A stretch of DNA of 64,000 bases from Hyphomicrobium album (GTDB taxonomy: Bacteria > Pseudomonadota > Alphaproteobacteria > Rhizobiales > Hyphomicrobiaceae): positions 868,001 to 932,000 of the forward strand of contig NZ_WMBQ01000002.1 of NCBI RefSeq assembly GCF_009708035.1. Reading direction: 5' to 3'. Within the stretch, counting starts at the first letter, position 1, and each line of letters begins with the position of its first letter. A program made the position numbers and the translations under genes. This document shows, in pieces, positions 46,254 to 55,511 of this stretch. The notes below the pieces were generated by a model, which searched no databases, had not been told where the DNA came from, and saw nothing but the letters and a program-made list of their open reading frames with translations.

Positions 46254-46787
46254 CTAGAGCTTCTCGGGGAACAGCACTATCGCCTCGCTCGCCAGCACGC
46301 CGCCGGTGAGGTCCATGGTGGCGAAGGACGTTGCCTCCGCGATCTGCTTGGCGGTGATGTCGATCTGCCCGATGCGTGTGGCGAGCTGCTCGATCGACGC
46401 CGCATAGACGACCCGGGTGATACCGCACCAGATGATCGCGCCCATGCACATCACGCAGGGCTCCCCCGACGTGTAGAGCGTCGTCCCTTTGAAGTCGCTC
46501 GGTTCGTGCATGTTCAGGAAGCTGCGGATTGCCACCATCTCGCCGTGCGCCGTCGGGTCGGCGTTGCGCTTGGAGCTGTTGAAGCCGCGGGCGGCGACCT
46601 TGCCCTCGCGCACGATCACCGCGCCGAACGGATAGTCGCCCTGCTTCGCCTCGTCGATAGCGAGCTGCATGAAGCGCGCGTCTTCCGCCGTCGCCGGCGA
46701 GGGCACCGCCCGGGCGTCGGCCCCGACAGTGAGAACGCGGGTGGCGATGAGCGCGCCGCCGCCTGAGAGCACTGTCCGTCGGTCCAT
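46254..46787 (-). CDS. Tat-exported nucleoside/guanine deaminase-like protein
   Basis: A 177-residue protein. ATG 46787 has GGGAGA upstream and gives a twin-arginine leader (MDRRTVLSGGGALIATR). The zinc deaminase core is complete: FGAVIVREGKVAARGFN, His and catalytic Glu in PTAHGEMVAIR, and the two zinc Cys in EPCVMCMGAI. Cytoplasmic relatives deaminate guanine, cytosine or tRNA adenosine; a periplasmic enzyme of this type is unusual. Substrate is not predictable. Confidence 0.88.
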   Translation of the reverse strand: MDRRTVLSGGGALIATRVLTVGADARAVPSPATAEDARFMQLAIDEAKQGDYPFGAVIVREGKVAARGFNSSKRNADPTAHGEMVAIRSFLNMHEPSDFKGTTLYTSGEPCVMCMGAIIWCGITRVVYAASIEQLATRIGQIDITAKQIAEATSFATMDLTGGVLASEAIVLFPEKL

Positions 46788-46852
46788 GCGCAATCTCCCG
46801 GCCTGGCTGTTGCCGCGGTAAGTTTAAGCGCAGGTCCTTGCAAGTTCACCAA

Positions 46853-47356
46853 TCAAAAATGAGCGCCGGCAATCAGACCATGCGCACCAGCCAGCGACCC
46901 CGGCACCAGCTCGGCCGCCAGCAGGCGGCGCGGATCGACCGGCCCCGGCATGGTGATCTGTCCGGGTGGCACGGGGTGGAAACCGAAGCGGCCGTAATAG
47001 GGTTCGTCGCCGACCAGTACGACGAGCCGGACGCCGTCGTCCTTGGCCGCAGCCATCGCCTCGGCAATGAGCCGTTTGCCGAACCCCTGTCCGGCAAAGT
47101 CGGGCTCCACGACGAGCGGCCCCAGCAGCAGCGACCCATTTGCGCCGCCGATGGTGATCGGCGTGAAGCGCACGGCCGCGATAAGCCGGTCGCCCAGCAT
47201 TGCCGTGCGGCAGTAGCGCGAGATGTCGGGTGTGCCCTCGCGCACGCGGTAGGCGGTGCGCGTGAAGCGGCCCGGGCCGAACGCCCGCGCGTGCAGGTGG
47301 GTGATCGCGGGTAGGTCTTCCGGCGTCACGGGCCGATTGATGACGTTGGGTGACAT
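46853..47356 (-). CDS. GNAT-family N-acetyltransferase (YhbS-like)
   Basis: A 167-residue acetyltransferase. The acetyl-CoA loop is visible in LLLGPLVVEPDFAGQGFGKR, with VVLVGDEPYYGRFGFHPVP as the typical YhbS-like C-terminal strand. The acceptor is unknown. It is leftward, 170 bases beyond the NUDIX gene and 65 bases before the deaminase gene, possibly one loose unit with both. Confidence 0.88.
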   Translation of the reverse strand: MSPNVINRPVTPEDLPAITHLHARAFGPGRFTRTAYRVREGTPDISRYCRTAMLGDRLIAAVRFTPITIGGANGSLLLGPLVVEPDFAGQGFGKRLIAEAMAAAKDDGVRLVVLVGDEPYYGRFGFHPVPPGQITMPGPVDPRRLLAAELVPGSLAGAHGLIAGAHF

Positions 47357-47525
47357 GAACAGCGAGACTTTCGAGGCGGGCCGCCGGTCAGGCAGGCCCA
47401 GTGTCTAGCACGGAAATTCACGCACGCGCGGCAGGTGCACCCGCGCCGCGTCGTCGCAATTCCGAGCCTCGTAGCCGTCTCGTCATGGCGCGCCGTGTAG
47501 CACGCGGTCGACAGGTGGTCCAGGG

Positions 47526-47987
47526 TCACCAGTCGTGGGCGCGCGGTGCGCCGTCGAAGATCTCGGCGATCCGGCGGGCGGTTGGCGCATTGATGTCGGC
47601 GGGCAGCGCATCGCGGGCGAACATTCCCTGCTCGGCAATCTCGAAGGTGGGGGCGGGCGTTCTCACTTGCTGCCAGTCGCGCACCAGGAACAAGGCGACG
47701 TGGTCGTTGGGGAACAGGCGGAAGTTGGCGTAGATGCCGAACAGCTCCGGCTTGCCGCGCATGGCGACGCAGGCCTCCTCGTCGAGCTCGCGCGCGAGCG
47801 CCGTCTCGACGGTCTCCATCCGCTCCACACCGCCGCCCGGGAAATGCCAGCCCGGACGATAGGTGTGACGGATGAGGAGGATGCGGTCGTCCTTGTCGAT
47901 AACCGCGCCCTGCACGCCCATCGTCAAGCCGCGCGACAGCCGCCAGTAGCGCTGCAAGACTTTGCCAACGATCGGCGGTCTGGACAA
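47526..47987 (-). CDS. NUDIX hydrolase
   Basis: A 153-residue pyrophosphohydrolase. The Nudix box G-x5-E-x7-REL-x-EE is complete in PGGGVERMETVETALAREL followed by DEEA. The start is a TTG at 47985-47987 with AGGAG eight bases upstream (47996-48000); no ATG fits. Substrate is unknown; the N-terminal MSRPPIVGKVLQRYWRLSRG is typical for a group found in Rhizobiales. Confidence 0.87.
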   Translation of the reverse strand: MSRPPIVGKVLQRYWRLSRGLTMGVQGAVIDKDDRILLIRHTYRPGWHFPGGGVERMETVETALARELDEEACVAMRGKPELFGIYANFRLFPNDHVALFLVRDWQQVRTPAPTFEIAEQGMFARDALPADINAPTARRIAEIFDGAPRAHDW

Positions 47988-48128
47988 ACTCTTCGCTCCT
48001 TCGTAGCGCGACCTTTAGCGCGTCCCGGACGTTAGGGGCCGTAGGTAATTCCTCAGCGCCGCGTGCTAGGTTCCGCTCCCAATCCTGCACGCAGCGCCGT
48101 TAACGACGAGCCCCATACCGAGCCTACG

Positions 48129-49064
48129 ATGAGCGAAACGATTACGCTTGCCCACGTGTCGGATGTGCACCTTTCGCCGATGTCGGGCGTCGCGCTGCGC
48201 CACCTCAATCTCAAGCGCAGCCTCGGCTACATCAACTACCGGCGCCAGCGCCGCCATACGCACCACCGCGCCGCGCTCGATCTCGTCGTCGCCGATATGC
48301 TTGCGCACAAGCCCGACCATATCGCGGTCACCGGCGATCTGATCAATCTCGGTCTGCCCGTCGAGTATGAGGCGGCGACGACCTGGCTGCACGAGATCGG
48401 GACGCCCGACCACGTGACCGTCGTGCCGGGCAACCACGACATCTACACGTCGCTGCGCCATGATCCGGGCGTCGCGCGCTGGGCGGATTACATGCGGCCC
48501 GACGCGTGGGGGGAGAAATTCGCTCCGCGCGCCCCGGCGCAGTTTCCGTTCGTGCGCCGCGTCGGTCCGGTCGCGCTCATCGGCGTCAATTCGGCGGTCG
48601 AGACGCCGCCGTTCGTCGCCGCCGGCAAGGTCGGATCGCGCCAGCGCGCCGCGCTCGCCGCTTTGCTGCCGCAGCTCGCCGCCGAAGGCCTCATCCGTGT
48701 GGTGCTGATCCATCATCCGCCGCTCCCCGGACAAGCGCCGCCTCGCCGGGCGCTGCGCGATGCTTCCGCGCTGTCACAAATACTCGCCGAGCATGGCGCC
48801 GAGCTCGTGCTGCACGGACATAACCACGTCGATAGCCACATGGTGTTTGCGCGACTCCCCGAGGTGGGCGGTTCGAGCATTCCGATCATCGGCGTCGCCT
48901 CGGGCTCTGTCGCGCGGGCGCACAAGAACGAGCCGCTCGGCCGCTACAACCTGCTGCGCATCACGCGCAGCGAGGATGGGCGCGCGATCATCGAATGCAC
49001 GACGCGCGGCCTCGATGCGCGCGACAACGCCATCGTGCAGGTGGCGCGCAGGTTGGTGACGTAA
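48129..49064 (+). CDS. Calcineurin-type metallophosphoesterase
   Basis: A 311-residue cytoplasmic phosphoesterase. Metal ligand motifs occur in order: AHVSDVHLS, AVTGDLINLG, VPGNHDIY, LIHHPPLPG and LHGHNHVDSH. This order and spacing resemble the CpdA/3',5'-cAMP phosphodiesterase and YkuE groups, but the substrate cannot be fixed. ATG 48129 is preferred over an upstream in-frame start. It is divergent from the NUDIX gene. Confidence 0.92.
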   Translation: MSETITLAHVSDVHLSPMSGVALRHLNLKRSLGYINYRRQRRHTHHRAALDLVVADMLAHKPDHIAVTGDLINLGLPVEYEAATTWLHEIGTPDHVTVVPGNHDIYTSLRHDPGVARWADYMRPDAWGEKFAPRAPAQFPFVRRVGPVALIGVNSAVETPPFVAAGKVGSRQRAALAALLPQLAAEGLIRVVLIHHPPLPGQAPPRRALRDASALSQILAEHGAELVLHGHNHVDSHMVFARLPEVGGSSIPIIGVASGSVARAHKNEPLGRYNLLRITRSEDGRAIIECTTRGLDARDNAIVQVARRLVT

Positions 49065-49306
49065 GCGGCGCGCTCTGTTGTCGCACAGCCGCGCGCAGTG
49101 CGTGCCCTCGCCGCGCACCATTGCCCAATGGCTGCCCAGACTTTCATCCATGTGCGGCAAGACGCGCAGGCCTTGCTCAAATCTATGGCGCCGGAGCCAC
49201 GCTGGCGCGTCGAGTGATGCGCGACACGCTCCTCCCCATACCGCGGTCGTCGTGACACTATATACGGCTACGGGCGCTGGCGGAGCGCTCAAGGTAGGCG
49301 GGGCGA

Positions 49307-50407
49307 ATGCAAGTGCGATTATTTCGGCGTAACGCTCGTATCAATCTTGCGCTGCAAGGCGGTGGCGCGCACGGCGCCTTCACCTGGGGCGTGCTCGATC
49401 GGCTGCTCGAGGACGAGGAGCTCGAGATCAACTGGGTGAGCGCGACGAGCGCCGGCGCGGTGAACGCGGTCGCTGTCGCCTCGGGCTTCAGCGAGGGCGG
49501 CAAGACGTCGGCGCGCAACAAGCTGCGCAGCGTCTGGGAAGCCGTGCATAAGGCCGGCGTTCCCGACCTTCTGCGCCTCAACCCGTTTCTCTACGGTCTC
49601 AGCCGCACGCCGCATCTGGCGCAGATGGCGAGCCTCTGGTCGCCCTATGAGTTCAATCCGCTGGGCTTCGATCCCCTGCGCCGCCTGCTCTCGGAAAGCA
49701 TCGACTTCGAGAAGCTGCGCAACAATTCTCCCATCGAGCTGTTGATCGCTGCGACGGAGGTGGCGACAGGGCGCGCGCGCATCTTCCGCCGCAAGGAAAT
49801 CACCGTCGAGGCGGTCTTGGCTTCCGCCTGCCTGCCTACACTGCATCATGCCGTCGAGATCGACGGCGTCTCCTACTGGGACGGCGGCTTCTCGTCCAAC
49901 CCCGACATCAAGACGCTGGCGATGGAGAGCCCGGTCGAGGACACGCTCATCGTGCAGCTCAGCTCGCTCGTGCGTCACGCTGTGCCGACCGGCGTGCGCG
50001 AGATCGCCCTGCACGCCAACCGGCTCACCTTCAACGCGCCGCTCATCCGCGAGATCGAATTGATCGAAACGGTGCGCGAAAGCCAGCAGGGGCGCATCGG
50101 CGGTCCGCGCGGCCGCTACAGCCGTCTGGCAACGCACCGCTTCCACCTGATCGAGGCGGGCCGCTACACCGGGGCGCTCAGCCCCGACAGCACCATGAAG
50201 CCCGATTGGCAGCTCCTGAACTACCTGTTCAGCGCCGGCCGCGACGAGGCCGACAAGTGGCTGTCGCTCAATCGCTCGGCGATTGGCCGCCGCTCCAGCG
50301 TCGATTTGAAGGAGCGCTTCCTCGCCCACGACACCGGCAGGGGCGCTGAGCGCGACCGCACCTCCGCTAAAGCGAAAGCCGCCGTCGGTAGCGATATTCC
50401 CGACTGA
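49307..50407 (+). CDS. Patatin-like phospholipase family protein
   Basis: A 366-residue protein. The oxyanion loop LQGGGAHGAF and the DGG motif with the catalytic Asp (YWDGGFSSNPD) are present. The nucleophile motif is SATSAGAVNA, so the first Gly of the usual G-x-S-x-G is Ala; the Ser itself is kept. Related Rhizobiales proteins are annotated as patatins or PHB-depolymerase-like. Activity is likely but not assured. The ATG at 49307 follows AGGCGGGGCGA. Confidence 0.9.
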   Translation: MQVRLFRRNARINLALQGGGAHGAFTWGVLDRLLEDEELEINWVSATSAGAVNAVAVASGFSEGGKTSARNKLRSVWEAVHKAGVPDLLRLNPFLYGLSRTPHLAQMASLWSPYEFNPLGFDPLRRLLSESIDFEKLRNNSPIELLIAATEVATGRARIFRRKEITVEAVLASACLPTLHHAVEIDGVSYWDGGFSSNPDIKTLAMESPVEDTLIVQLSSLVRHAVPTGVREIALHANRLTFNAPLIREIELIETVRESQQGRIGGPRGRYSRLATHRFHLIEAGRYTGALSPDSTMKPDWQLLNYLFSAGRDEADKWLSLNRSAIGRRSSVDLKERFLAHDTGRGAERDRTSAKAKAAVGSDIPD

Positions 50408-50472
50408 ATATAACGCTCGACTGTGACCGGGGTGGCTGATTAACTGCCGCCGCAAACGGCACGGAGGATCTT

Positions 50473-51270
50473 ATGAGCGTTACTCTCGGCGCGCTGATGC
50501 GCGGCTTTGCGATTTGCGTTTTCGCGCTGACGGTGGCGGGTACGCACGGTGTTGCGCGGGCAGACGAACCGCCGGCGATCGCCGCGGCCGCGAGCCTGCG
50601 CTATGCGATCGACGAGATCGCCAAGGGCTTCGAGAAGGACACCGGCAAGAGCGTCAAGATCACCTACGGCGCCACCGGCAATCTCGTGCATCAGATCGAG
50701 GCGAGCGCGCCGTTTCAGGCCCTGTTCGCCGCCGACGACGAGAGCGTCAAGAAGCTCGCCAAGGGCGGACTGACGGACGGTGAGCCGGTCGTCTTCGCGC
50801 GCGGGCAGCTGAGCGTTGCGACCCCGAAGGGCTCGGCCGTCGCCGTCGATCCGGCCCTCAACGGCCTCAAGCAAGCGCTCGCCGCCGGCAAGGTGAAGCA
50901 CGTGGCTATCGCCAATGCCGAAACGGCGCCTTACGGCCGAGCGGCTCGCGAATCCCTGCAGAAGGCCGGGCTGTGGGATGAGGTGCAGCCGCTGCTCGTC
51001 GTCGGCGAGAACATCGGCCAGACCGCTACATTTGTATCGACCGGTGCCGCCGAGATCGGTTTCATCGCCAAGTCGCTCGCCATTTCGAAAGAGATTGAAC
51101 CGAAGATCACCAGCGCTATCGTGCCGGAATCCTGGCACGAGCCGATCGATCACGGGCTGGCTCTGATCAAGAGTGCCAGCCCCACCGCCAAGGAATTCGT
51201 CGACTACGTGCGCGGACCCAAGGGCCGCGCCGTGCTAGAGGCGAGCGGCTTCGCGGTGCCAACGTCCTGA
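50473..51270 (+). CDS. modA: Molybdate ABC transporter substrate-binding protein
   Basis: A 265-residue periplasmic binding protein for molybdate (and tungstate). The signal peptide ends near VARADE; the conserved IAAAASLRYAIDEIAKGF, TYGATGNLVHQIE and FVSTGAAEIGFIAKS regions bind the oxyanion. A ribosome binding site GGAGG precedes it. It starts the modABC operon. No molybdenum-cofactor riboswitch fits in the 65-base gap upstream. Confidence 0.95.
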   Translation: MSVTLGALMRGFAICVFALTVAGTHGVARADEPPAIAAAASLRYAIDEIAKGFEKDTGKSVKITYGATGNLVHQIEASAPFQALFAADDESVKKLAKGGLTDGEPVVFARGQLSVATPKGSAVAVDPALNGLKQALAAGKVKHVAIANAETAPYGRAARESLQKAGLWDEVQPLLVVGENIGQTATFVSTGAAEIGFIAKSLAISKEIEPKITSAIVPESWHEPIDHGLALIKSASPTAKEFVDYVRGPKGRAVLEASGFAVPTS

Positions 51271-51282
51271 AGTAGTGCGCGC

Positions 51283-51957
51283 ATGGATTGGACCGCCTTT
51301 GCACTTTCGCTGCAGCTTGCGGGCTGGACGGTGGTGCTGTTGCTGCCGCTCGCCGTCGTCATCGCGCGCGCGCTCGCCTGGGGGCGGGTGCCGGGCAAGA
51401 GCGCCGTCGAGGCGCTCATCATGCTGCCGCTGGTGCTGCCGCCGACGGTGCTCGGCTTCTACCTGCTCGTCGCCTTCTCGCCCCAGTCGGGCCTCGGCAG
51501 TCTCTTGAAGAGCGTGTTCGGCACGTCGCTGGTGTTCAACTTCGCCGGCATCCTCATCGCGTCGCTGATCATCAACCTGCCGTTCGCCGTGCAGCCGATC
51601 CAGCGCGCCTTCGAGGCCATTCCGGCGAACGTACGCGAGGCCGCGTTCGTCAGCGGCCTGTCGCGTTGGGAGACGATGCGGCGCATCGAGCTGCCGCTCG
51701 CCTGGCCGGGCCTCGTCTCGGCGATCGCGCTCACGTTCGCGCACACGCTGGGCGAATTCGGCGTCATCCTGATGATCGGCGGCAGCATCCCCGGCGAGAC
51801 GCGTGTCCTCTCCATCGCCATCTACGATCAGGTGCAGGCCTTCCACATCGACCGGGCGGGCGTGATGTCGGCGGTGCTGCTCGCCTTCTCGCTCATCGCC
51901 ATCGCTATCGTGCACATGCTCGCGCGGCGCCGACGGACGGACGCGCATGCCCTCTGA
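51283..51957 (+). CDS. modB: Molybdate ABC transporter permease
   Basis: A 224-residue inner-membrane permease with about five hydrophobic segments. The EAA loop that contacts ModC is visible as EAAFVSGLSRWETMRRIELPLAWPG. It starts 13 bases after modA and overlaps modC by 11 bases. Confidence 0.95.
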   Translation: MDWTAFALSLQLAGWTVVLLLPLAVVIARALAWGRVPGKSAVEALIMLPLVLPPTVLGFYLLVAFSPQSGLGSLLKSVFGTSLVFNFAGILIASLIINLPFAVQPIQRAFEAIPANVREAAFVSGLSRWETMRRIELPLAWPGLVSAIALTFAHTLGEFGVILMIGGSIPGETRVLSIAIYDQVQAFHIDRAGVMSAVLLAFSLIAIAIVHMLARRRRTDAHAL

Positions 51958-53020
51958 CAACCCCGCGCTGTCGGTCGCGCTGCGCCAGGCCGGCCCCATC
52001 CCGCTCGACGTCAACCTCGATTGCCGGCGCGGCGAGCTGTTGGCGCTGATCGGTCCGTCGGGCAGCGGCAAGAGCACGGTGCTGCGCGCGATCGCCGGGC
52101 TCTATCGACCGCAGGAAGGTCGCGTCGTCGCTGCCAGCGAGACGTGGCTCGACACCGATGCCCGCATCGACCTGCCGCCACAGGCGCGTAGCGTCGGTCT
52201 CGTCTTCCAGGACTACGCGCTGTTTCCGCATCTATCCGCCCGCGACAACGTGCGCCTCGCCATGCTGCGGCTGCCGGAGCCGGAGCGCAGCCGCCGCGCC
52301 GCCGAACTCTTGGCGCGCGTGCATCTGCAGGGTCTCGACACCCGCCGCCCCGACGAGCTGTCCGGCGGCCAGCGCCAACGCGTGGCGATTGCCCGCGCCC
52401 TCGCCCGCGATCCGAAGGTGCTACTGCTCGACGAGCCGTTCTCCGCCGTCGACCGCATCACCCGCGACGCGCTGAAGGAGGAGCTCGCGGCGTTGCACCG
52501 CTCGCTCGATATCCCGATGGTGCTGGTCACCCACGACCTCGATGAGGCGCAGGCGCTCGCCGACCGCATCTGCGTGCTGCACGGGGGAACAACGCTGCAG
52601 ATCGGCACGCCGGACGAGGTGCGTCTGCGCCCCCGAAACGTTCGCGTTGCGCGTCTCATGGGGCATACGAACCTCATACCGACGCAGGTGCAGGATCATG
52701 GACGCATCCGCTGCGGAGCGCAGACGCTTACCGTCGCCTCGACCAACGGCGTCGCCATTGGCGAGCGCGTCACCGTGCTCATTCCGCCCGACGCCATTTC
52801 GCTCGGGGGCGGCACTACAAATTCAGCCAACGCAGTCGCCGGAAAGCTTACGAACGTGCAATCGCTGGGTGACCTCACGGCGGTCACGCTCGCCTTCGAC
52901 GCGGGGGAATTGCGCTTCCGCCTGCCATCGCGCGAAGCAGTCGCGCGCCACCTACAGAGCGGAGCGGCGCTCTCGGTAGAGATCGATCCGGCGCTCGTGC
53001 ATCTGCTGCGCGAAGACTGA
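51947..53020 (+). CDS. modC: Molybdate ABC transporter ATP-binding protein
   Basis: A 357-residue ATPase. Walker A GPSGSGKSTV, Q-loop VFQDYALFP, signature LSGGQRQRVAIARAL, Walker B VLLLDEPFSAVD and the switch His in VTHDLDEA are complete. The C-terminal part (about 290-357) is a molybdate-binding MOP/TOBE-type domain. It closes the operon; no modE regulator is adjacent. Confidence 0.95.
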   Translation: MPSDNPALSVALRQAGPIPLDVNLDCRRGELLALIGPSGSGKSTVLRAIAGLYRPQEGRVVAASETWLDTDARIDLPPQARSVGLVFQDYALFPHLSARDNVRLAMLRLPEPERSRRAAELLARVHLQGLDTRRPDELSGGQRQRVAIARALARDPKVLLLDEPFSAVDRITRDALKEELAALHRSLDIPMVLVTHDLDEAQALADRICVLHGGTTLQIGTPDEVRLRPRNVRVARLMGHTNLIPTQVQDHGRIRCGAQTLTVASTNGVAIGERVTVLIPPDAISLGGGTTNSANAVAGKLTNVQSLGDLTAVTLAFDAGELRFRLPSREAVARHLQSGAALSVEIDPALVHLLRED

Positions 53021-53074
53021 GCAGACACGTCGCCGATGCTCCTTCGCGGAGGCCACGATTGTCGCGGCGGCGGG

Positions 53075-53854
53075 CTAGGGCTCGATGAGCTTCGCGTAGC
53101 CGTCGCCCATCGTGTCCTCGAGCATCTTCTTGTACCGCGCATAATGCGGATGCGCCGAGGTGATGTCGCCGAGGTTGCCGTCGAACTCCTCGCACTTGGC
53201 GTAGACGATCGGCGTCGCCACCGGCACCAGCACCGCGCCGTGCTTGTGGATGGTGGTGATGATGCCCCGCATCTCCCCGAAGCGGTCGACCTGCGAGACG
53301 ACGATCATGCGCATCGCGCCCTTGGTGAGCGACACGAGGTGGATGAACATCGACGAGGCGGGAACGTAGAGCCGCCCGCGGTGCGAATATGGCGCGTCCA
53401 GCCGGTCGCGCTCCTGGAACAACAGGCTCGGCCAGTCGGGATCCCAGGTCACGTCGGTGCGGTAGGCGACGATGCAGCCGGGGCGCGAGAACGACGAGCG
53501 CAGCGTCAGGTAGCTGCCGATGTAGTGGTCGACGGCGCCGCGCGTGTAGGCGCCCATGTAGAGCGGCGCGACCACGCCGCCGTTTTCGCCATGCAACTCG
53601 GGAGGGGCCGCGACCGAGGCATTGGCGCCGGTCCAGGCGCCCTTCAGTTTGTCGAAGTCGAGCCCCAGCACCATGCAGACGTCGAACAAGGTCTGATCCC
53701 GGACCGAGCGCCCGCCGAGCAGGTTCTGGATGGTCTTCTCGTGGCAGTCGGACGCGTCCGCAAGTTCAGCCTGGGTAAGCTTTTTTTCGATCATTGCGGT
53801 CTTGATCTGGGCAACCGCGGATTCGCGCGCTGATCTCGACACGGTGGCCTTCAT
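53075..53854 (-). CDS. XRE-type helix-turn-helix regulator with large C-terminal domain
   Basis: A 259-residue protein. Residues about 10-65 form a lambda-repressor-like HTH (IEKKLTQAELADASDCHEKT, then the RSVRDQTLFDVC helix). The remaining 180 residues, with GGVVAPLYMGAY, SYLTLRSSF and LYVPASSMFIHLVSL, are a domain of unknown ligand found in Rhizobiales regulators. The start at 53854 is preferred over 53914 because two operator-like palindromes lie at 53881-53914. It is convergent with modC. Confidence 0.83.
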   Translation of the reverse strand: MKATVSRSARESAVAQIKTAMIEKKLTQAELADASDCHEKTIQNLLGGRSVRDQTLFDVCMVLGLDFDKLKGAWTGANASVAAPPELHGENGGVVAPLYMGAYTRGAVDHYIGSYLTLRSSFSRPGCIVAYRTDVTWDPDWPSLLFQERDRLDAPYSHRGRLYVPASSMFIHLVSLTKGAMRMIVVSQVDRFGEMRGIITTIHKHGAVLVPVATPIVYAKCEEFDGNLGDITSAHPHYARYKKMLEDTMGDGYAKLIEP

Positions 53855-53880
53855 GGACGGGCTGCCTCGGAGTGGACGCC

Positions 53881-53894
53881 ATTGCGAACGCAAT
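53881..53894. promoter_or_regulatory. Palindrome 1 upstream of the XRE regulator gene
   Basis: ATTGCGAACGCAAT, a perfect 14-base inverted repeat, 27 bases upstream of the start at 53854. Likely operator, possibly autoregulatory. Confidence 0.5.
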
Positions 53895-53914
53895 TTGCCG
53901 GAATTTACCGGCAA
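53895..53914. promoter_or_regulatory. Palindrome 2 upstream of the XRE regulator gene
   Basis: TTGCCGG, six bases, CCGGCAA: perfect 7-bp arms directly adjacent to palindrome 1, as two tandem operator sites. Confidence 0.5.
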
Positions 53915-54069
53915 TTCTCCTCTCTGGGCAAACGGAACTACGCGCTAGCGACGTTTCCTGGAAGTTGGGGGTTGGGCGTCGTGTCTTTCCAGCACGATGC
54001 GGGCACTGTCGAGGTGGAACTTGCCCAGGGTGCGGCGCGGCCGCACCACCGTGATGAGGAGCTCCTGCC

Positions 54070-54255
54070 ATGAAGGCCCCGAGCATGAATATGAGCGAAC
54101 CCCGCAGCATTGCCGGCCCGTCGGCGGCCCTCTTCGTCGCCTTCGGCGGGGCCGTAGTCGTGATTGGCGCCATGCTGCTGGTGGCGGTGCCCGAACTCAG
54201 CGTCGCCAACTACCTCCCCGATTTCGACACCCTGCAGAGCCTCATCATGGGCTGA
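54070..54255 (+). CDS. Small single-pass membrane protein
   Basis: A 61-residue protein with a polar N-terminus (MKAPSMNMSEPRSIAG), one strong transmembrane segment (ALFVAFGGAVVVIGAMLLVAV) and a short tail. GAGGAG lies at 54056-54061 before the ATG. No family is recognised. It shares a bidirectional terminator with the RlpA-type gene. Confidence 0.72.
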   Translation: MKAPSMNMSEPRSIAGPSAALFVAFGGAVVVIGAMLLVAVPELSVANYLPDFDTLQSLIMG

Positions 54256-54280
54256 GCGGTTCGCCCGCTCGCTCATAGAA

Positions 54281-54317
54281 AAAAGGCGGCGGATGCACGA
54301 GGCATCCGCCGCCTTTT
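54281..54317. terminator. Bidirectional terminator
   Basis: A perfect 16-bp stem including A/T flanks (54281-54296 with 54302-54317) and a five-base loop. Left flank AAAA and right flank TTTT serve both convergent genes. Confidence 0.93.
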
Positions 54318-54338
54318 CGTTTCAGTTCGCGCGCGAGC

Positions 54339-55040
54339 TTAGTTCTTGGCGATGCGCTCGACCGTCACCGGCGCGAGGCCCGACGACTTCATGCCGATGA
54401 CACCGGCGGCAGCCGTCGACAGGTCGATGACGCGGCCGCGAATGAACGGACCGCGATCGTTGATGGTGACGACCACCGTCTTACCGTTGCGCTTGTTGGT
54501 GACGCGCACCTTGGTGCCGAACGGCAGCGTGCGGTGCGCGGCGGTCATGGCGTTCGGATTGAAACGCTGACCCGACGCGGTCTGCGAGCCGGCGCCGTAG
54601 CCGTAGAAGGAGGCGATGCCGCTCTGCGTCGAGGTCACGCGAAGGTTGCCCTCGGTCTCGACCTTGGTCTCGACCTCGCGCACAGCGATCTTCGAGTTTT
54701 CAGCTGTCGCCGGCTTCTCGGCGGCCTGCTTGCGCTCCGGCAGATCGACCTTCGCCTGCGGCTTCTCGGCAGCCTCGGTGCGGGCAACCTTCTGCTTCTT
54801 GACCTCGACCTCATCGGTCTTGGCGACGCGGTTGCGCGAGCGCTTGGACGTCGCCTGGCGGCGATAGGTGCGCTCGCCCGCATAGCCGTCGCGGTCACGG
54901 TAGGTCTTGGCGGCAGGCGCGCCGCCGCACGCGAACGCCGGGCTCATGCACTGCCACGGCGCGTTCTCCGCACTTGCCGGGCCGGCCAGCAGCGCGCCCG
55001 CAGCCACGGCGGCAATGGCGGAGAGAATGATAGTCCGCAT
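54339..55040 (-). CDS. Septal ring lytic transglycosylase RlpA family protein
   Basis: A 233-residue exported protein with a signal peptide ending PASAE and no lipobox. A Lys/Glu/Arg-rich linker (about 45-130) leads to a C-terminal double-psi beta-barrel: [31 protein letters not shown] and the catalytic-Asp motif [10 protein letters not shown]. RlpA cleaves peptide-free glycan strands at the septum. The SPOR domain of E. coli RlpA is missing, as in many alphaproteobacterial forms. Confidence 0.9.
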   Translation of the reverse strand: MRTIILSAIAAVAAGALLAGPASAENAPWQCMSPAFACGGAPAAKTYRDRDGYAGERTYRRQATSKRSRNRVAKTDEVEVKKQKVARTEAAEKPQAKVDLPERKQAAEKPATAENSKIAVREVETKVETEGNLRVTSTQSGIASFYGYGAGSQTASGQRFNPNAMTAAHRTLPFGTKVRVTNKRNGKTVVVTINDRGPFIRGRVIDLSTAAAGVIGMKSSGLAPVTVERIAKN

Positions 55041-55511
55041 TTCGTACTCCTCGTTGTCGGCGGCGATGCTCGGATGCTGCTCGATCCCCGGACCAGCGCG
55101 CTCGAGGGCGGCTGGAGGCGCGCTCGTTCAGCGGCGCGCGATTGGGTGGGAGGGGATCTTCCTGCGCAGTGATAATTCCTGAGCCGAACACCAGAACCCG
55201 TTCAGCCGCCTTCAAGAGTGATTGGGGTGTCCCCCGTTCTGGTAGGCGCTACGGACCACCGGTAATTGTGGCGGTCAATGCTTCAATTTGAGAGGCAATT
55301 GCGCAACAATCGAAGGAATGACGATGGGCAAAGGAGTTAGCGCTCTCGCGTCGGTCGCGAGGCGCGACGGCGGGTCGCAGATGAAGGGCCCCAATGCACA
55401 GGTTCGCGTTGTCGCGCGCGTGTGGTGCGCGTAGGATTGGATCGGGGCATGATCGGCCGCCCCGTTAGACCTCGTGTCCAAGCGCCGTCTCCAACGCCTT
55501 TGGAGGCACGC
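55041..55511. other. Divergent region between rlpA-type gene and chrA
   Basis: 471 bases that must contain both promoters. An 8-bp inverted repeat ACCAGAAC / GTTCTGGT spans about 55187-55240 with a long loop. No ORF with a ribosome binding site is seen on either strand, apart from out-of-frame noise. Confidence 0.45.

Noticed and set aside
50408-50472. Possible molybdenum-cofactor riboswitch before modA
   Set aside because: The gap is only 65 bases and shows no multi-helix structure of that class.
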